This document shows positions 11,665 to 24,491 of a DNA stretch of 64,000 nucleotides, one piece after another. The notes under the pieces are model-generated. The model saw only the letters and a program-made list of their open reading frames with translations. It was not told the DNA's origin and did not search any database. Both the position numbers and the translations under genes were made by a program. Location of the stretch: assembly GCA_015680905.1 (NCBI GenBank), contig CM027384.1, positions 77,223,501 through 77,287,500 of the forward strand. Reading direction: 5' to 3'. The DNA comes from Coptis chinensis. Its lineage: Eukaryota; Streptophyta; Magnoliopsida; Ranunculales; Ranunculaceae. The first letter of the stretch is position 1. Each line of letters starts with the position of its first letter.

Positions 11665-13783
11665 ATATATATTTTCAAAATATAGGGATAATACATGCAT
11701 AAATTTTGTTTTTCTTAAATTCAGTAGTCAAAGCGCTAAATAAGACATTAATTACACATTCTATTATATTTTAGTTAGATAAATTATTAGCCAATGTCGT
11801 CTTGGATGATCACAACGTAATCTTAAACCAATAAATAGTAATTGCTATTATAAAAATATTAATCCATGAGTAATTCATGGATGTAATGAATATGTCAGAC
11901 GATTGAGAAACAATGCCAAAGGAATAACTCGTACGTATAAATTGTTCTAGTAATTACATAGAATCCCATAGAATTTTCAAATTACATTAATAGGAACGAA
12001 GCTCTCTTTCAATAAAAACTTAAAATAAACACAATTTTAAAAGAAATTATATGTCATATGTCAGATGTACTCTACTTTAATACAGAAAGAGGTGATATAG
12101 ATAGATATATTGATTGATTGATATATTGATATTGATTGATAATAATTCTAATATCCTATAGCTAATATGTAGAGATATATTCCAAGTTTCCAACATTTAT
12201 TTAATTATTATTTCTTATAATACTCAAGTAATGATCTAGTATTTTTCATTGTATCAACACTAACAGCAACATGTGATGGTCAAATAATGATGCATGCAGT
12301 CCATTAATCTGATGTGAAGTCCTCATTCATCAAAACATTATCGATCACATTCATGCACCATATAGACCATAGCAGAATACATGGATATTTACCTACTTAC
12401 ATCCAAAAATAGACTGAATACTGAGTTTTCTAATTTGTACTTGAAGTACTAAACAATATGACAATTAGGCTGTCACTATCTTTAGAATCAAAAACGAAGG
12501 AAAGGACAAAAGTAGAGGAAATAAATCCCCCTCTCCATACCCGACGCGCATTTCGTTTGGCATTATTGTCTCCTTCCTTCCAAACGAAGATGTTATAATT
12601 AATGGAAGACATTAACATTCTTTCGTCTGTACTAATTCATTTGATGAATTGGATGTTGATTGGTATAGACTATGTTCATGTTATCCTCATTTTTTTTTTT
12701 ATTTCTTTCATGGAACTTTTGACATAATAATGGGTGTAAACGGTTTGATAAATTACTATTTCCCTTGAGAATCATTCTATCATCACCTATAACCGTCCCC
12801 CAATTTTCTATAGACGATTCTCTTACAAAGTACCTAACTAACCTTTCTAACTACCCGGCCTTATACAGTATACAGTTATACCTCAACAAAATAAGATCGA
12901 GCAGACGACTAAAGTGGTTTTAGAAGGTATATATAAGCACAACTACACAAGGGCAGGTTGGACGAAAAATAAGAATTTAGTGAGGCCCGGGACCCTCACA
13001 AAAAGTCAACATACGCTGAGACTTAATCTAAACTCTGAGACAGTGCATATATGCCCAACAGGTATGTGAAATTTTCGATGCAAAACTTCTAGTAGGTGAT
13101 GCACTCATGACTCATGCACCCGGCCTCACATGTTTTTTTCGTGACAATACTCTCTTAGTCGCTTTGAATCCTAAACCTTGGTGTCGAGATACTATTTAAC
13201 ATACAATATTGCATTGTATAAAACATATTTCAAGTACCGGCCATAAAGATATTTTGGGAGTTTTTGGGATTTTCTTTTCGACTTCTACTCCTTGACTCTT
13301 GAGCGACCCAACATGGCAACATGCATGTCCTGTCAACCCGTCATTATTCATCGATAAGTTTGAAAAGTTGATAGAGAATTCCAAACTCACCCCCCAAGTT
13401 TAAGCTAGCAATAGTAATCCAATTTTAATGTTATTAAATCTTTTTGCTTTTCTAGTGATGAGTGGACCGAGTTGGTCGATATCATGTTTAGAACTCAGAA
13501 GAGCACATAAAAAAGGTGAATCACTCACATAGATGCATGAACCGAACGCCAAAAACAATAGAAACGCAATGGGACAATTGACTTATGTTGTGGTGACTCA
13601 CAATGTTCTCTCCTTCTCCATTGGACTTATAATAAGTAGCCCACAATGTTCTATACTTTTCTATAATTTATTTTGGGTAGGACCATTTGCGTCCTCCTAT
13701 ATGCGCTTACTGTTGGGAGTTTCGTAGTGAAATGTGTACTCGTATGAAAGGCAAATTTGTAATAAAAAAAAAAAAGTCTAGTA
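11665..13783. other. AT-rich intergenic stretch
   Basis: No gene or defined transposon recognised. A degenerate GATA/GATT/TATTGATT simple-sequence patch lies at about 12093-12143. Open frames of 62-64 codons here carry no recognisable domains. Confidence 0.4.
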
Positions 13784-13791
13784 GGTGGTTG

Positions 13792-14776
13792 TAGGGGTGT
13801 AAAACAGGCCGGCTCAGACCGGCCCGACTCTTAAACTATGAAGCCCGTATGATTTGAGGGCCGAACCGGCCCGACCCTCTCATGTAGTGAGATGTAGTGA
13901 GGGGCGGGCCTATGAGCCAATGCTAAAATTGTGATCAAGCCCTAACCCTCACCTTAGCTCTCTCTTTAGAGAATTGAGGGTTGGACCAGAGGGTCGGGCT
14001 AGAGACCCGGATTTAATTACTCTCTTAAACTCTTTATTTACAATATAATCTTGCTAAATTGATACGCGGTAAATTAATTATCACTTTTAAATAATAGGTT
14101 TTCTCAATTTTAACTTTAGTTAATGTATTTAATTAATAATTAATTAATAATTTAGTTAAAATTTGTAAGATAATAAAATTCAAAAGTTGCGTTCTTAGGT
14201 TTGATGTGCCGATGTATTACATGAATCAATAAGAAATGTATATAAGACCAAAAATATTATGTGGTGTTGTAGGTTGTAGAATAATTTGTGTTTGATTAGT
14301 TGAAGTTGATTAATAAACTTTATTACCATATACCAATGATCATATCAGATCACTCTAATTTATATTTTATTCTTGTTTATATATGGTGAAGTGACCCGGG
14401 TTCATATCCCGACAAGAGAACAATTTGTTATTTTGAACTAAAATTTTCATGTAACGTTGAAGGAACCTACACAAAGCACTAACTTATGTAAAACATATTT
14501 TTCATTTTGTTATTTAATTTATACAATTACGTACTTTTTAACAAAATATAAATAAAATTACATATAAAAGTTGTGAGGGCCTTAATGCGGCCGGCCTTGT
14601 GAGGGCTTTTGAGGGTTGGGCTGAGGGCCGCCCTCATGCTTTCACATCTAGGCTCTTACCCTCTCCTCAAAACTTGAGGGCCGGCCCGGCCCGACCCTCA
14701 AATTACATGAGAGCTTTTTCGGCCCATGGGTCGAGCCGAGCGGGCTGAGGGCCTGAAGGCCTCTTTTATACCCCTA
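13792..14776. mobile_element. Non-autonomous hAT element, 985 bp
   Basis: The left end is TAGGGGTGTAAAACAGGCC and the right end reads on the minus strand TAGGGGTATAAAAGAGGCC, so 17 of 19 terminal bases match. The outer 8 bases are GGTGGTTG on the left (13784-13791) and GATGGGTG on the right (14777-14784), 6 of 8 matching, fitting an aged 8-bp hAT duplication. Both ends are rich in GGCCGG/CCGACCC subterminal motifs, in sharp contrast to the AT-rich core. No transposase frame is present, so mobility would have depended on an enzyme elsewhere. Confidence 0.85.
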
Positions 14777-14833
14777 GATGGGTGTAAATTGTAATTGTTT
14801 AATCGACTATCTCGATCTTACTGCTATAAAGAA

Positions 14834-15183
14834 CAGGGCCGGCTCAACCCAAAGTGTGACATAAGGTGGATTTCATATTGAGGCATTTTTTCTCAAAATT
14901 TTAATAAAGAAAAATAGTATGTAAGGCGTAAGAAACTAAGAATCAAAATTTTTGGAAGTGTTTTTTTTCCCACGTATTGTGTGTGAAGGCCATTTTTTTT
15001 TTTAAGGAAGGGATTTATATGTTTAGAGTCATAGTTTTAGGGAAAAAAATTGGGATTTATGATATAAACAAAATTAAGGCCTATTTTTAAGGTGAATTTT
15101 GGAGATTTTCCAACTTACGAGGCCTTTCTCATAGAGAGGCCTTAGGCGGTCACCTTTTTTCCATAAAGGATGAGCCGGCACTG
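14834..15183. mobile_element. hAT-type MITE, 350 bp
   Basis: Termini are CAGGGCCGGCTCAACC on the left and, on the minus strand, CAGTGCCGGCTCATCC on the right (14 of 16 match). Flanking octamers are ATAAAGAA (14826-14833) and ATAAAGAG (15184-15191), 7 of 8 matching, as expected of a hAT insertion. It has no coding capacity. Confidence 0.85.
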
Positions 15184-15214
15184 ATAAAGAGAAGGGAGGA
15201 GTTTTAGGGACATA

Positions 15215-15585
15215 TGTTTTTAAAAACACGTAAACAAACTCAAAATTATTAGGGCATTTGTAAGTTTTAGATACACTAATTTTTTTGTAGATATGATCTC
15301 CTAAGTCCGGCCTAACTATTCTAAACATTGTTATAAAAAATCAAATAAAAAATCTAAATTTTCTAAAGTTACCAAATATAGTATCGAAAATTGTGAAAAT
15401 AAACGGGCTACAATTCTTAATTTGTTGACTACATTCGATGGGGTTATAAGTTTCGAATTTAAATAATTTTTTGTAACAATGTTTAAAATAGTTGGAAGAT
15501 CATATGTACAAAACATTAGCCAAATCTAAAATTTAGAAATGCACTAACAATCATGAGTTTGTTTACGTGTTTTTTAAATGCAAAA
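15215..15585. mobile_element. Foldback (long inverted repeat) element
   Basis: The left arm contains AAAACACGTAAACAAACTCA and then TTTTAGATACACTAA and AGATATGATCT. The right arm carries their reverse complements in mirrored order (AGATCATATGT, AGCCAAATCTAAAA, TGAGTTTGTTTACGTGTTTT). The arms run for about 150 bases each with modest divergence around a short AT-rich centre. No clear target-site duplication was found, so the superfamily (Mutator-like or foldback) stays open and the borders are approximate. Confidence 0.6.
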
Positions 15586-17100
15586 TCTAGAGTGTGCAGG
15601 CTGTACGTGTGCTCTAGAATCTGGGCCCTCCTATCAGCAAAAGGTGTGTGTGTACTACCTCACAAAGTCTTGAATCAATAGATGAGAATCCAGCGCACCG
15701 ATGCATCCAGCGTACTCTCACTAGTAGAAAAAAGGGTTTTTGTGACTGTTTTAAAATGTTATTTGTGACTGTTCTGTTCGAAACGGTCACAAATGGCAGA
15801 AAAGTGTTTTTGTGACTGTTTTAAAAAGTTTTTGGTGACGGTCGAATCAGAAACTGTCACAAATGTTTTTTTTTTCTAAGTAAGGGCATATGTGTGGAGT
15901 AATATTTGTGACCATTCTACTAAAAACAGTTACATATTCCCCTTTATTTATGTGACCCCATCCATTTTTGGTCCCCGCCCCACAACTCCAGCCCATTAAA
16001 AAAAACTACTTCGAAAACACGCCCACGTTCACTCTCACTCACTCTTCGTGCCTCTTATGAACACCCAAAAAAAAAAAATAACCTCAATCTCTCACGACTC
16101 TCTTTTCACTCACCCTCCATCAGTGAAGCATTCTCTAGTCCACGATCTACATTCTCAAAAATGTTCACTCACCACTCTCAAAACCGAATTCTCAATCCAA
16201 AAAAATCAGTATCATCACATCTTTAATTGATCCCTCATTTTTTACTCCCCAACCAAAGAAGAACTATCATCATCTTCTTGGTGACACTACACCATAACAT
16301 GATATTTGTAACACACATCTTTTTGTTTTGTAACACTCTTTTTGTGGTTGGTAAGCGTCTACGCTAGTTGAGTGTTACTTTAATTCGGTTGATTTTCTAA
16401 AATTAATTTGTAACACTTACTAATTGCACCAAACCGTGTGGAAAAGGGTTGCAAATCCAAAACCCATAACAACTTCGAAATTTCGGAGAACACAAAATCA
16501 ATTCTATTAATTATTTTCTTCTGACCGGATCTCTTTCTCACACTTCTTCTTCTAAACTTAGGTTTCCTTCTCAATGGTCTCTTTGGACGCTGTTCAATCT
16601 TCTCTCTCAATTTGCCGATTTAGTAAGTACCTATTCGAATCTTCAACTTTCACTTTCGAATTATGTTTTCCGTATCCTAGGGATTCCATTGCTAAACTAG
16701 GGTTGATGCCAATTCGATTTTAATTTTCTTGCTTCAAAGGTGCAATTTTTTATTTTGAATTTACTTGGTACTTGCTTCATTCTATTAGTAATTAAGAGTC
16801 CTTTTTGTCCGATTCAAGCTAGAACAAAAGGAAATATTTAACTATACCCAAAATATATTGAATGTAACCATAACTAATTCTTGGGGTTCAAGTGGTGATC
16901 TTTGGATCCATCCTCACTCGTGATTATGAGCTTCACTATAGAAGTTCACGAGGATCATTTAGTTCCTTGGGGTATATTCCGGACTCAAATTTGCTTCGGA
17001 TTAAAATGGTAAGCCTTCCTTCTATGGTTGCACACTCGGCCTGAGGAGGACTACCAAACCGATGGAATTCGTTCATACAGTTTTGTGGTTCCAAATGAGG

Positions 17101-17560
17101 TTAGAACAGCATCCATCTAGGATCGAGGTAACGACCAAGATTATCAATTGGAGTTTGATTCCTTTGCAAAGCCATCCTACACTGCTCACACCTACTACCA
17201 TTCCCTTTGAAACCATTCTCGAGGGTGACCAAGATTAACCTGAAAACCACCACTCTCACTAGGTATTGTTCCAAATGGAACCCGCACCACATTATCGACA
17301 AAAGGTGACCGATTATCAAATTGTGGTGTGGTTGATGACTAAATGATCTGCCTCCCATACTCCTCCTCTGAAGCCCTATCGGAAACTCCCCAAATCCCAT
17401 ACGATATCGACCCGGAAGGCGGAGAAAGTTGAAACTTCGGGCACCTTTTTTGATCATGGCCCACCATGATGCCTAAGCTAATAATACCCAGGACTTCGAA
17501 GGAGCTTCCATTTCACTATACCTCGACTATGAGGTTGTTGAATTTGCCTGACCATAAATC
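17101..17560 (-). pseudogene. Possible retroelement ORF1 / zinc-knuckle fragment inside CACTA 2
   Basis: On the minus strand a reading near 17430-17480 gives MVGHDQKRCPKFQLSPPSG followed by SYGIW, which resembles the CCHC knuckle end (GH....CP) and the YG.WL segment of plant DUF4283/zf-CCHC_4 ORF1 proteins. An open frame of 118 codons overlaps it in another phase. Stops and frame changes are frequent and the first two cysteines of the knuckle are not clearly visible. It may instead be part of an unrelated captured gene. Confidence 0.3.
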
Positions 17561-19195
17561 ACGGAATCCTAAGCTGCCGTAAAATTAAACTAAGGCATTA
17601 GGAAACAATTTAGCTAGTCACTTGCTATGGGTGTATTACTGAAATAGATTAACCTACCATTTGAGAATAGGGAAACAAAAATAATACAAAAATGAAAGAG
17701 GTAAAATATGAAAAATAAGTCTTTATCATCACTATTCCAAGTTACTAGCTTGTTAGATTTTCTTGCAACATGGTTTATAATTTATTCTGACTTTCTAAGG
17801 GTCTAGCTTTTTACTCAAAATCGAGCTAAACTCTTTTATTGGTTCAAAGGGTGTATATCTTTGTTTTTATGTTTTTTGAGACCAAATTAGAGGGTACTAT
17901 AATAAATTCAAATTCTACCAAGGAGAATACAAATCGGATCAGTAATAGTTACATTGAGGCATATGGTCCGATATAGGGAATCTGAACTAGCTTTCAGAGC
18001 AGCCTTTTGGGCTCTTTGTCTTGTTCATATCCTTCATGCCTTTATCATGTTCTTTGGCACTTGCATTCTTGACACTATTTTTCCAAATGAACCCGATTAT
18101 TGCTACCTTTGTCTCCCTCGTCTATATCTTTATCATGCCTAAAGTTGCAATGAGAAATAAGCACCACTTTGATTCAAGTTTCATTTCCCGATTATTTAAG
18201 AGATCTCTCATTGGTGACCCATTAATTAAGTTTGACTGGTTCATGAATGTGCCCGAATTGGGCAATCAAAATTCTGTAAAACATATAAGTTCAAGGAGGA
18301 AAGTGATGGAGAGAGTTTGGTGCAATGACTAATTAATTGCTACCACAACCTTTTATCATGCATCGCGGCTTTTCTTAGGATCATGCCATTTGGCACCCTA
18401 GTTCGCCTCTATTGGTGTTCCTAAGACAAACACAAGAAGTTGAATTTGTTGAAGTAAAATGAAGTGTTAGCAGGAAAACCTTGGAAAGGATGGGAGGTTT
18501 GAATCCGCATACCACGATAAGCGAGATGTATAATTTGTTACCCCGCTCAGATATTTTGTTGTTCGATCCATTGTCGGTTTAAAGAAGAGATGTTTCGGCT
18601 TCCTTCCCCGTTTATTGGCTCATGACTTTGGATTACTGATCTCACTTTCTAGGTCGCCATTTGTTCATATTTCATTTACCTAATTTAGTAAATATATTAA
18701 CAAGGACTTATGTTGGGTGCAACATATAAGTAGCAATGTAGCCAAATCAGTAGTTCGAAACCCACTGCGAGTGTTATGTTTACCCTCTACCGTGTACATT
18801 TTATTTTTATTTCTTTTAATTATTTGTTGTTATTCATATCTTCGCATAGATTAATTGGTGTTAAGGATGCAAACAGATTGAATGGACTTCGATAATTTGA
18901 TACACATTACATTCATAAGAAAGTCTAATAGAGGAACTGTTAATTTATGAAGACATTAAGGGCCTGTATTTACATTTTAAATTCAATTCTTTTGGGAATG
19001 AAAATATTGATCTATTTCTTTGTAAAGTCTCTTCTCTTTTGCATGCCTTTTTGAGTATCTTTTCATTGTGCTCACATTATTTGACCCCCACTATTAAGCA
19101 CGCATAAATTGTTTTTGAGTAGCTTCTCTTTGTATTATGTTAGTTTTAAAAAGTTAGTACTACCTTTTTGTTCAACTGAACAAGCATCGCCTAGT

Positions 19196-21545
19196 CTTTG
19201 TGTCATTTGGGATGGGACTGTTTCAAGGGAAAGGAAGTTTAGGACCGGTCAAAGATTGAGCTTTTCCTCGTAATTAGTGAGAGTCGAGCAAGTGATACAT
19301 TGCTTAGGTTTTTGATACTTGTGCAAGCTACAAGGTACACAGTTTAGAGTAATTTCTTTTTTTTGGTGAGAGTGATTACATTCTAATTTAATATAAGCAA
19401 ATTGGCTCTAAATTCATTTGTTTAACCTAATCACATAATTGCGGGATTACAGGGAAAAACCGTGAACCCGCAGCAGGTTGAAAAACTGAAGGAACCTATT
19501 CTAGATGAAGTTACCTCAGCTTTTAGCGGCGGGTACCCACTTAATATTACAAGACATGAGACTTCTTCACTGTGGTTTTAAAATGTGCAAGCAAGTGAGT
19601 TAACATATACGATATAGGTCTAGATATTTACGACTTTCATTAGCAAAAATTGTGCAAAACGGATGTCTTATTTTTCTTCTTCTCTCAATCTAGGTAAATG
19701 AACTATCATATTTCTAGGCTTCGTTGTAATGTGCCATACTAACCCTTCGTTTCTCCTTTGACAGAAGCATCTTTGTTGAACACAACCGATCGAGCTTGTG
19801 GACTGCTTTTCCCCTTATGAGGTATCTCAGATTTGACAAGGATATTTATTTCCATTTTGTGTACCACTTGTTTTTATCTTTTTTGTTTGTTTGTTTATTT
19901 GTTTGTTACTTTATGTTTCTTTTTCTTTGTTGTCATACACTTTGCTCGAATGAGCATCCTGAATCGAAGTCTATTGTTTTCAAAGCTTGGTGCGTATCAC
20001 CTAATATTGCATTGAGATCGTCATTTGGCGAGCCCTTTTAAGTCTCTAGGTTCGCTACATGGTGAATTCGTGGTCTTTTCAATTTTTCTAGAACTTACCT
20101 AGCTCATGCAACTTGGTGTATTACCTTAGTCCTATTTTTTTTGGCTGTTTTCGAGATTTCATCAGACCTATAAACCCGCGCTACATTTTCAGTTGTCTAC
20201 TTCAGTATATACTATAGTTTTGCAATTGTGCTAGATTGTGTCATTGAAAATAGAGGCTTCATTCCGGTGGATTCTTCTTTGATTCTTTGACCATTTTGTT
20301 ATGTTCCTTTTGTTGCCATGTTGAGAGGCTCTCACCCTCTTTGAAAGGGCAGATGCGTAGGCCCTCCCTCTCTTTCTATTATCAAATAATTTTTTGTCTT
20401 AATATTGTTTTTCTTTTCATGAAAATGTTTGTGCATAAAAATGGCATGATAGTAAAAGCTCATTCAAAATATCGTCAAAAATATATTTATTCATTCAATA
20501 ATGATTTCGCGGAATGGGGTTCCGGGTCGCCATCGTAACGCTGGTTATTTAGTATTCATTTGATAGAGGCAAGACCCGACATGAGCATTTATGTGCTTTG
20601 TTGTTCATGCATTTTGGTTCAACTATTGAATATCACTATTCTTTCTTTTGCTTCTCATGTCTCATTTATTGCTCCTTTTTTGTTTAGTTTTGTATGGGCT
20701 TATGCTTAGTTTAATTGTTTTGAATATTTTTTCTTGCTTTTAGTATATTGTCTGATGAGAATTCGATGAATATACATATTTCTCTATTGGAGTGGACGGA
20801 TGACTTGGAAGTATTTATATTGAAGGGTTATGGGAAATCAATAAACTACCACATGGGATTACCATTGCTTCAAGATGTCGTTCAGTCCATGGGGCAAGCT
20901 ATAAAGGCTAAAGAAGGTATTGTATGTTGTCGCAGTTGTACCTGATTATCTTAATAGGAAATTGGATAACAACTTTCCCCACTTTTTGCAATTTTAAATG
21001 ACATACCCAAGTGTAGTGTTGCGTTAAGCTGTGTTTAGGCATCATAGTACCATGATACTGTACTTTGTTTTTGTGTACATTTGTTTATCCAATAGAAGAA
21101 TTGCTCATAGCTGTTTTTCCTTTTCTTGTTTTTGTAGAACACCATACTCCGGATCTTATGAAAAGGCTAGACTTTGATTTGCTCATCTTTGGCCGGTTGT
21201 ACCTTTCTCTTGTCCCTTGGCCTCTTTCTTGATGGAGCTGGTGAGCTTTTATCATGTTTGGCTTCTCATGTGTTTCTACGTTTGTAAAGAAAACATGTTG
21301 ACATGCATGGTTAAGACTTGCATCTCCTCTGATCTACTTTTTGCAGCCTTGAAAATGAGATTTAGTTATAGTTTCTCTAGAAGTATAAATTTCTTCCTAT
21401 AATGATGTATACTTTTTGAGTTCAGAATTTGCACAAATACAACGGGATGAGGCTTTACCATTAAAGCCTCCACACAAAAAGAAATTGGAGGGGAAGCAAC
21501 GTGGCACCTTTTGGGAATAATATACTTGTTGTTTGAAATTAGCAA
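19196..21545 (+). pseudogene. Captured fragment of a MINPP (histidine acid phosphatase) gene
   Basis: Six exon-like blocks separated by intron-like sequence with GT/AG borders read in order: about 19196-19334 (GMGLFQGKGSLGP, then SESRASDTLLRF after changes), 19451-19580 (GKTVNPQQVEKLKEPILDEV, LNITRHETSSLWF), 19765-19824 (EASLLNTTDRACGLLFP), 20745-20926 (LLEWTDDLEVFILKGYGKSI, LPLLQDVVQSMGQAIKAKE), 21138-21229 (GSYEKARL, VVPFSC) and 21425-21545 (EFAQIQRDEALPLKPPHKKK). I recognise this from memory as the middle and C-terminal part of plant multiple inositol polyphosphate phosphatase, which removes phosphates from phytate-type inositol phosphates. The N-terminal catalytic RHG motif is absent. Frameshifts and stops occur in at least the first, second and fifth blocks. 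Retained introns show capture at DNA level. Confidence 0.8.
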
Positions 21546-22221
21546 TATATATGAGTGTTACTTGAAATTTAATGGATTATATTCAGATATGTAGTTTATG
21601 AGTGTTTGCAGGGCCCCAATTTTGGAGGTTTTTATATATATTCACGTATTTTTTTTTCTTTTTTTAATAAAAGAAAACAATATATACATATCACTGTTTT
21701 ATTCAAACCGTCATGACTAATTGTGCTTTTTATGACCGTTAGAAAAGATAAATGCGTAACCGTTTATTTAAAACCGTCACAAATTATATGATTTGTTGTG
21801 ACGGTTTTTGAGCAGTTGTTACCGTTTTTTATGGTAGAGAGAGGCTAGTCTAGAACAAATATTTGTGACGGTTTTGGAAAAAAAATAAATGACTCTCACT
21901 CCGTCACGGTTTTGGGGAAAAAAAAAACAGTGACAAAAGACTTTTTGTGACTGTTTTTAACAGTGATATAAAGCCTTTTTTCTTGTAGTGTCTAGAATCT
22001 CTATTTTTTAAATATATGTCCCTAGAACCCCTCCCGAAAGAGAATGCATAGATCTACAGTGTCACTTTCCACCCCTATTACTTTTCGGTTATTATGATTG
22101 TTATTAAACAAAAACAATGTAATAAAATATGCATTTGAAGGCTAAAAACGTCATTTAAATGCTCCCTCCACTAATTACAAATTCATAAGCCTCCACTTTT
22201 TTTTTCCTATTACACCCTTAT

Positions 22222-22883
22222 CCTTGTTAGCAATTCACCAAATTATTTGCGAATCGAATTTTTGAAGGGAAATACGTATAATACTTTTAAATGTTTCAAA
22301 GATTCGGAATAATTCGCAATTTTTTGCTTTGAAACGAATAATTCAGTTTTTGGCGAATTTTTCAAAAATTCGGCTAAAAAAATAAAAAAATGAAAATTTA
22401 GTTGCGCTTTTGTTATTTTTTATGTATTTTATATCCTCACTTTTACTTTAAGTGCCCCACTCTTACATTCTTAGTGATAAATTAATCCAAAAGCTTTAGT
22501 TGTTATATTTTTTGGGCAATATTTAAATTGTCATGTCATGATGTGTGTATTTTGAAGTTTGAACTGTAATTTCAATCCAAAAACAAATAAATGAAGGTAC
22601 GTATGTAGACCGTTCAATTGGTTTCAATGTTTTCGTAACTAAATTGCTTGGATATGTTTGTTATGTTGTAAAGAATGACAACTATTATTAATATTTACTA
22701 ACATAATATCACGAATTTTTGACTTCCGAATATTTGTAACAAAACGTTTAAAACACGTATTAATTAAACACCGTATAATTTTCGTATTGCGAATATTTGA
22801 CCGTACCATTTTTTTGAGTCGCCGAATAATTCTTGAATTATTCCCATACCGAATTTTTGTCGTATTCCAAATTGCTAACAAGG
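22222..22883. mobile_element. hAT-like non-autonomous element, 662 bp
   Basis: The left end CCTTGTTAGCAATT and the inverted right end ending at 22883 are identical over 14 bases. The flanking octamer ACCCTTAT is perfectly duplicated (22214-22221 and 22884-22891). The interior is AT-rich with repeated GAATAATTCG-like words and has no transposase. Confidence 0.9.
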
Positions 22884-22891
22884 ACCCTTAT

Positions 22892-24438
22892 ACGTCTAAT
22901 TACATTACCCAATATACAATATTTAAGTAAATTAAATATAAGATAAGGGCATATGTGTCATTCGATTCCAACAAAATTTTCCAACGACACATGTTGGTGA
23001 CCCATGTGTTTGGAAAAGTAAGGTAGAAGATTCTCTTTTTCAATATTACTAGCAAAAGGCACGTGCTGCGTACTGCGCACGTATTCAACTATGCAACCGT
23101 TGTTTAACTTTCTCAGGTGATGAGAAGACCCACCAATGAAGACAAATGGCAAAGTTTAGATATTAAAAAAAAAAGGAAAATTATAATTATACCCTTATAA
23201 CATATGTGAAAAAGACTATTTTACCCCTATTTGTTTGACTTTTCCAAAATTATGATTAGAAATTAATTTAAAAAACTATAAAACTACAATTTTGCCCCTA
23301 TAAAATGATAAAAAATAAATAAAATAAAAGAGAATGTGAAATTACCAAACTACTCCTGTGACGTACGTGAAAACACTATTCATCATACCCTATATTTTTC
23401 TATATAGTAAGATGTTTTCCAATTATACTCCGGTTATTTTCTTTATATTACAACACTCAAAGTCAAACCAATGATAATTAAATTGAAATTAAGATAAGAA
23501 CAAATAAGTAATTAGCCACCAATTAACATATGTACTATTTCATATCAATTCGAATTTTTAAAAGTTTCAAACCAAAATTTGAAATTTATTATTATTATTA
23601 TTATTATTATTAATATTATTTACCCTGCAAATTGTACATATTTATTTTTATATCTAATACGAATAAATTTCCAATTGGACCACACTATACGTAGAGAGTG
23701 GATTGGGTCAAGTATTTAAATTTCGAATTGGAATTTTTGATTTGGTTGATTTTACTAACGTGATTGAGTTCAGGTTCGAATAGATAGCTTCGTGTAGGTC
23801 CCACATATAATACATTATTATTATTAATTTGTTTTGAATCTCAATACAATGAGCACTAGATAAGTGGGAAAGAAGTAGGAGACTGGTTTGATGATAATAT
23901 ATTGGTGATTTTGGTATCTATTGGGATTAGTAATTTTAGATCTAACTATTATGGTTAAATTAGAGTTGCAGGTTAATTAATTAGAAAATGGTGTGATTAG
24001 CAAGTATGAGTTGCTATTAGGAACCAAGTTGATATTGACAATACAAGTAAGATTATTATTAGATTGGTATTAGAAATTTCTAATTAGTAGTTTAGTAAGA
24101 ATTAGTAATTGGAGAAGCTGTATATATGTGTGAGTGTCTAGACATTAGCTTAAGATGAAGTGAGAGAATAATTAGAGAGATGTGTCAATATGAAGTGATA
24201 AATTCTTTTGTTTATGAAGTTTAATATAAGTGGTTGAATTGATATAATAAAGTTTATTAAGTTCAAATTTGTCTAATATGCGTATTATTCAATTTTGTGT
24301 GTTTGAATCAAAGTTTAGATTCTACAATATTTTATTTGAGAATGACATATTCTCTTGATTCACCTTCCCTGACTTTATTTGATCATTTGTATAGTGAAGA
24401 TGTAAAAAGGTAAGATAAGATCATTCCGCCCCATTTTC
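22892..24438. other. AT-rich intergenic stretch with a TTA microsatellite
   Basis: No gene recognised. A (TTA)n tract of about nine units lies at 23587-23612. Small open frames on the minus strand at 22900-23150 have no family resemblance. Confidence 0.4.
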
Positions 24439-24491
24439 AGCTCCTTTTTTTTTTTTTAATGATGCTGGAGTTGGGCAGACTCCCACCTATA

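Larger units (their letters stand above)
15719..21990. mobile_element. CACTA transposon 2, complete ends, carries captured gene fragments
   Basis: The left terminus is CACTAGTAGAAAAAAGGG at 15719. The right terminus on the minus strand is CACTACAAGAAAAAAGGC ending at 21990. The 3 bases outside both ends are TCT (15716-15718 and 21991-21993), a perfect 3-bp duplication diagnostic of CACTA insertion. Subterminal GTGAC(T/G)GTTTT repeats fill the first 200 and last 300 bases. No TNP2 or TNPA gene was recognised in the 6.3 kb between, so it is non-autonomous. The cargo is a broken MINPP gene segment and, less certainly, a retroelement ORF1 fragment. Confidence 0.93.

Noticed and set aside
19796-20041. 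81-codon plus-strand frame
   Set aside because: It runs from a MINPP-derived exon in the wrong phase into a T-rich intron; it is not a separate gene.
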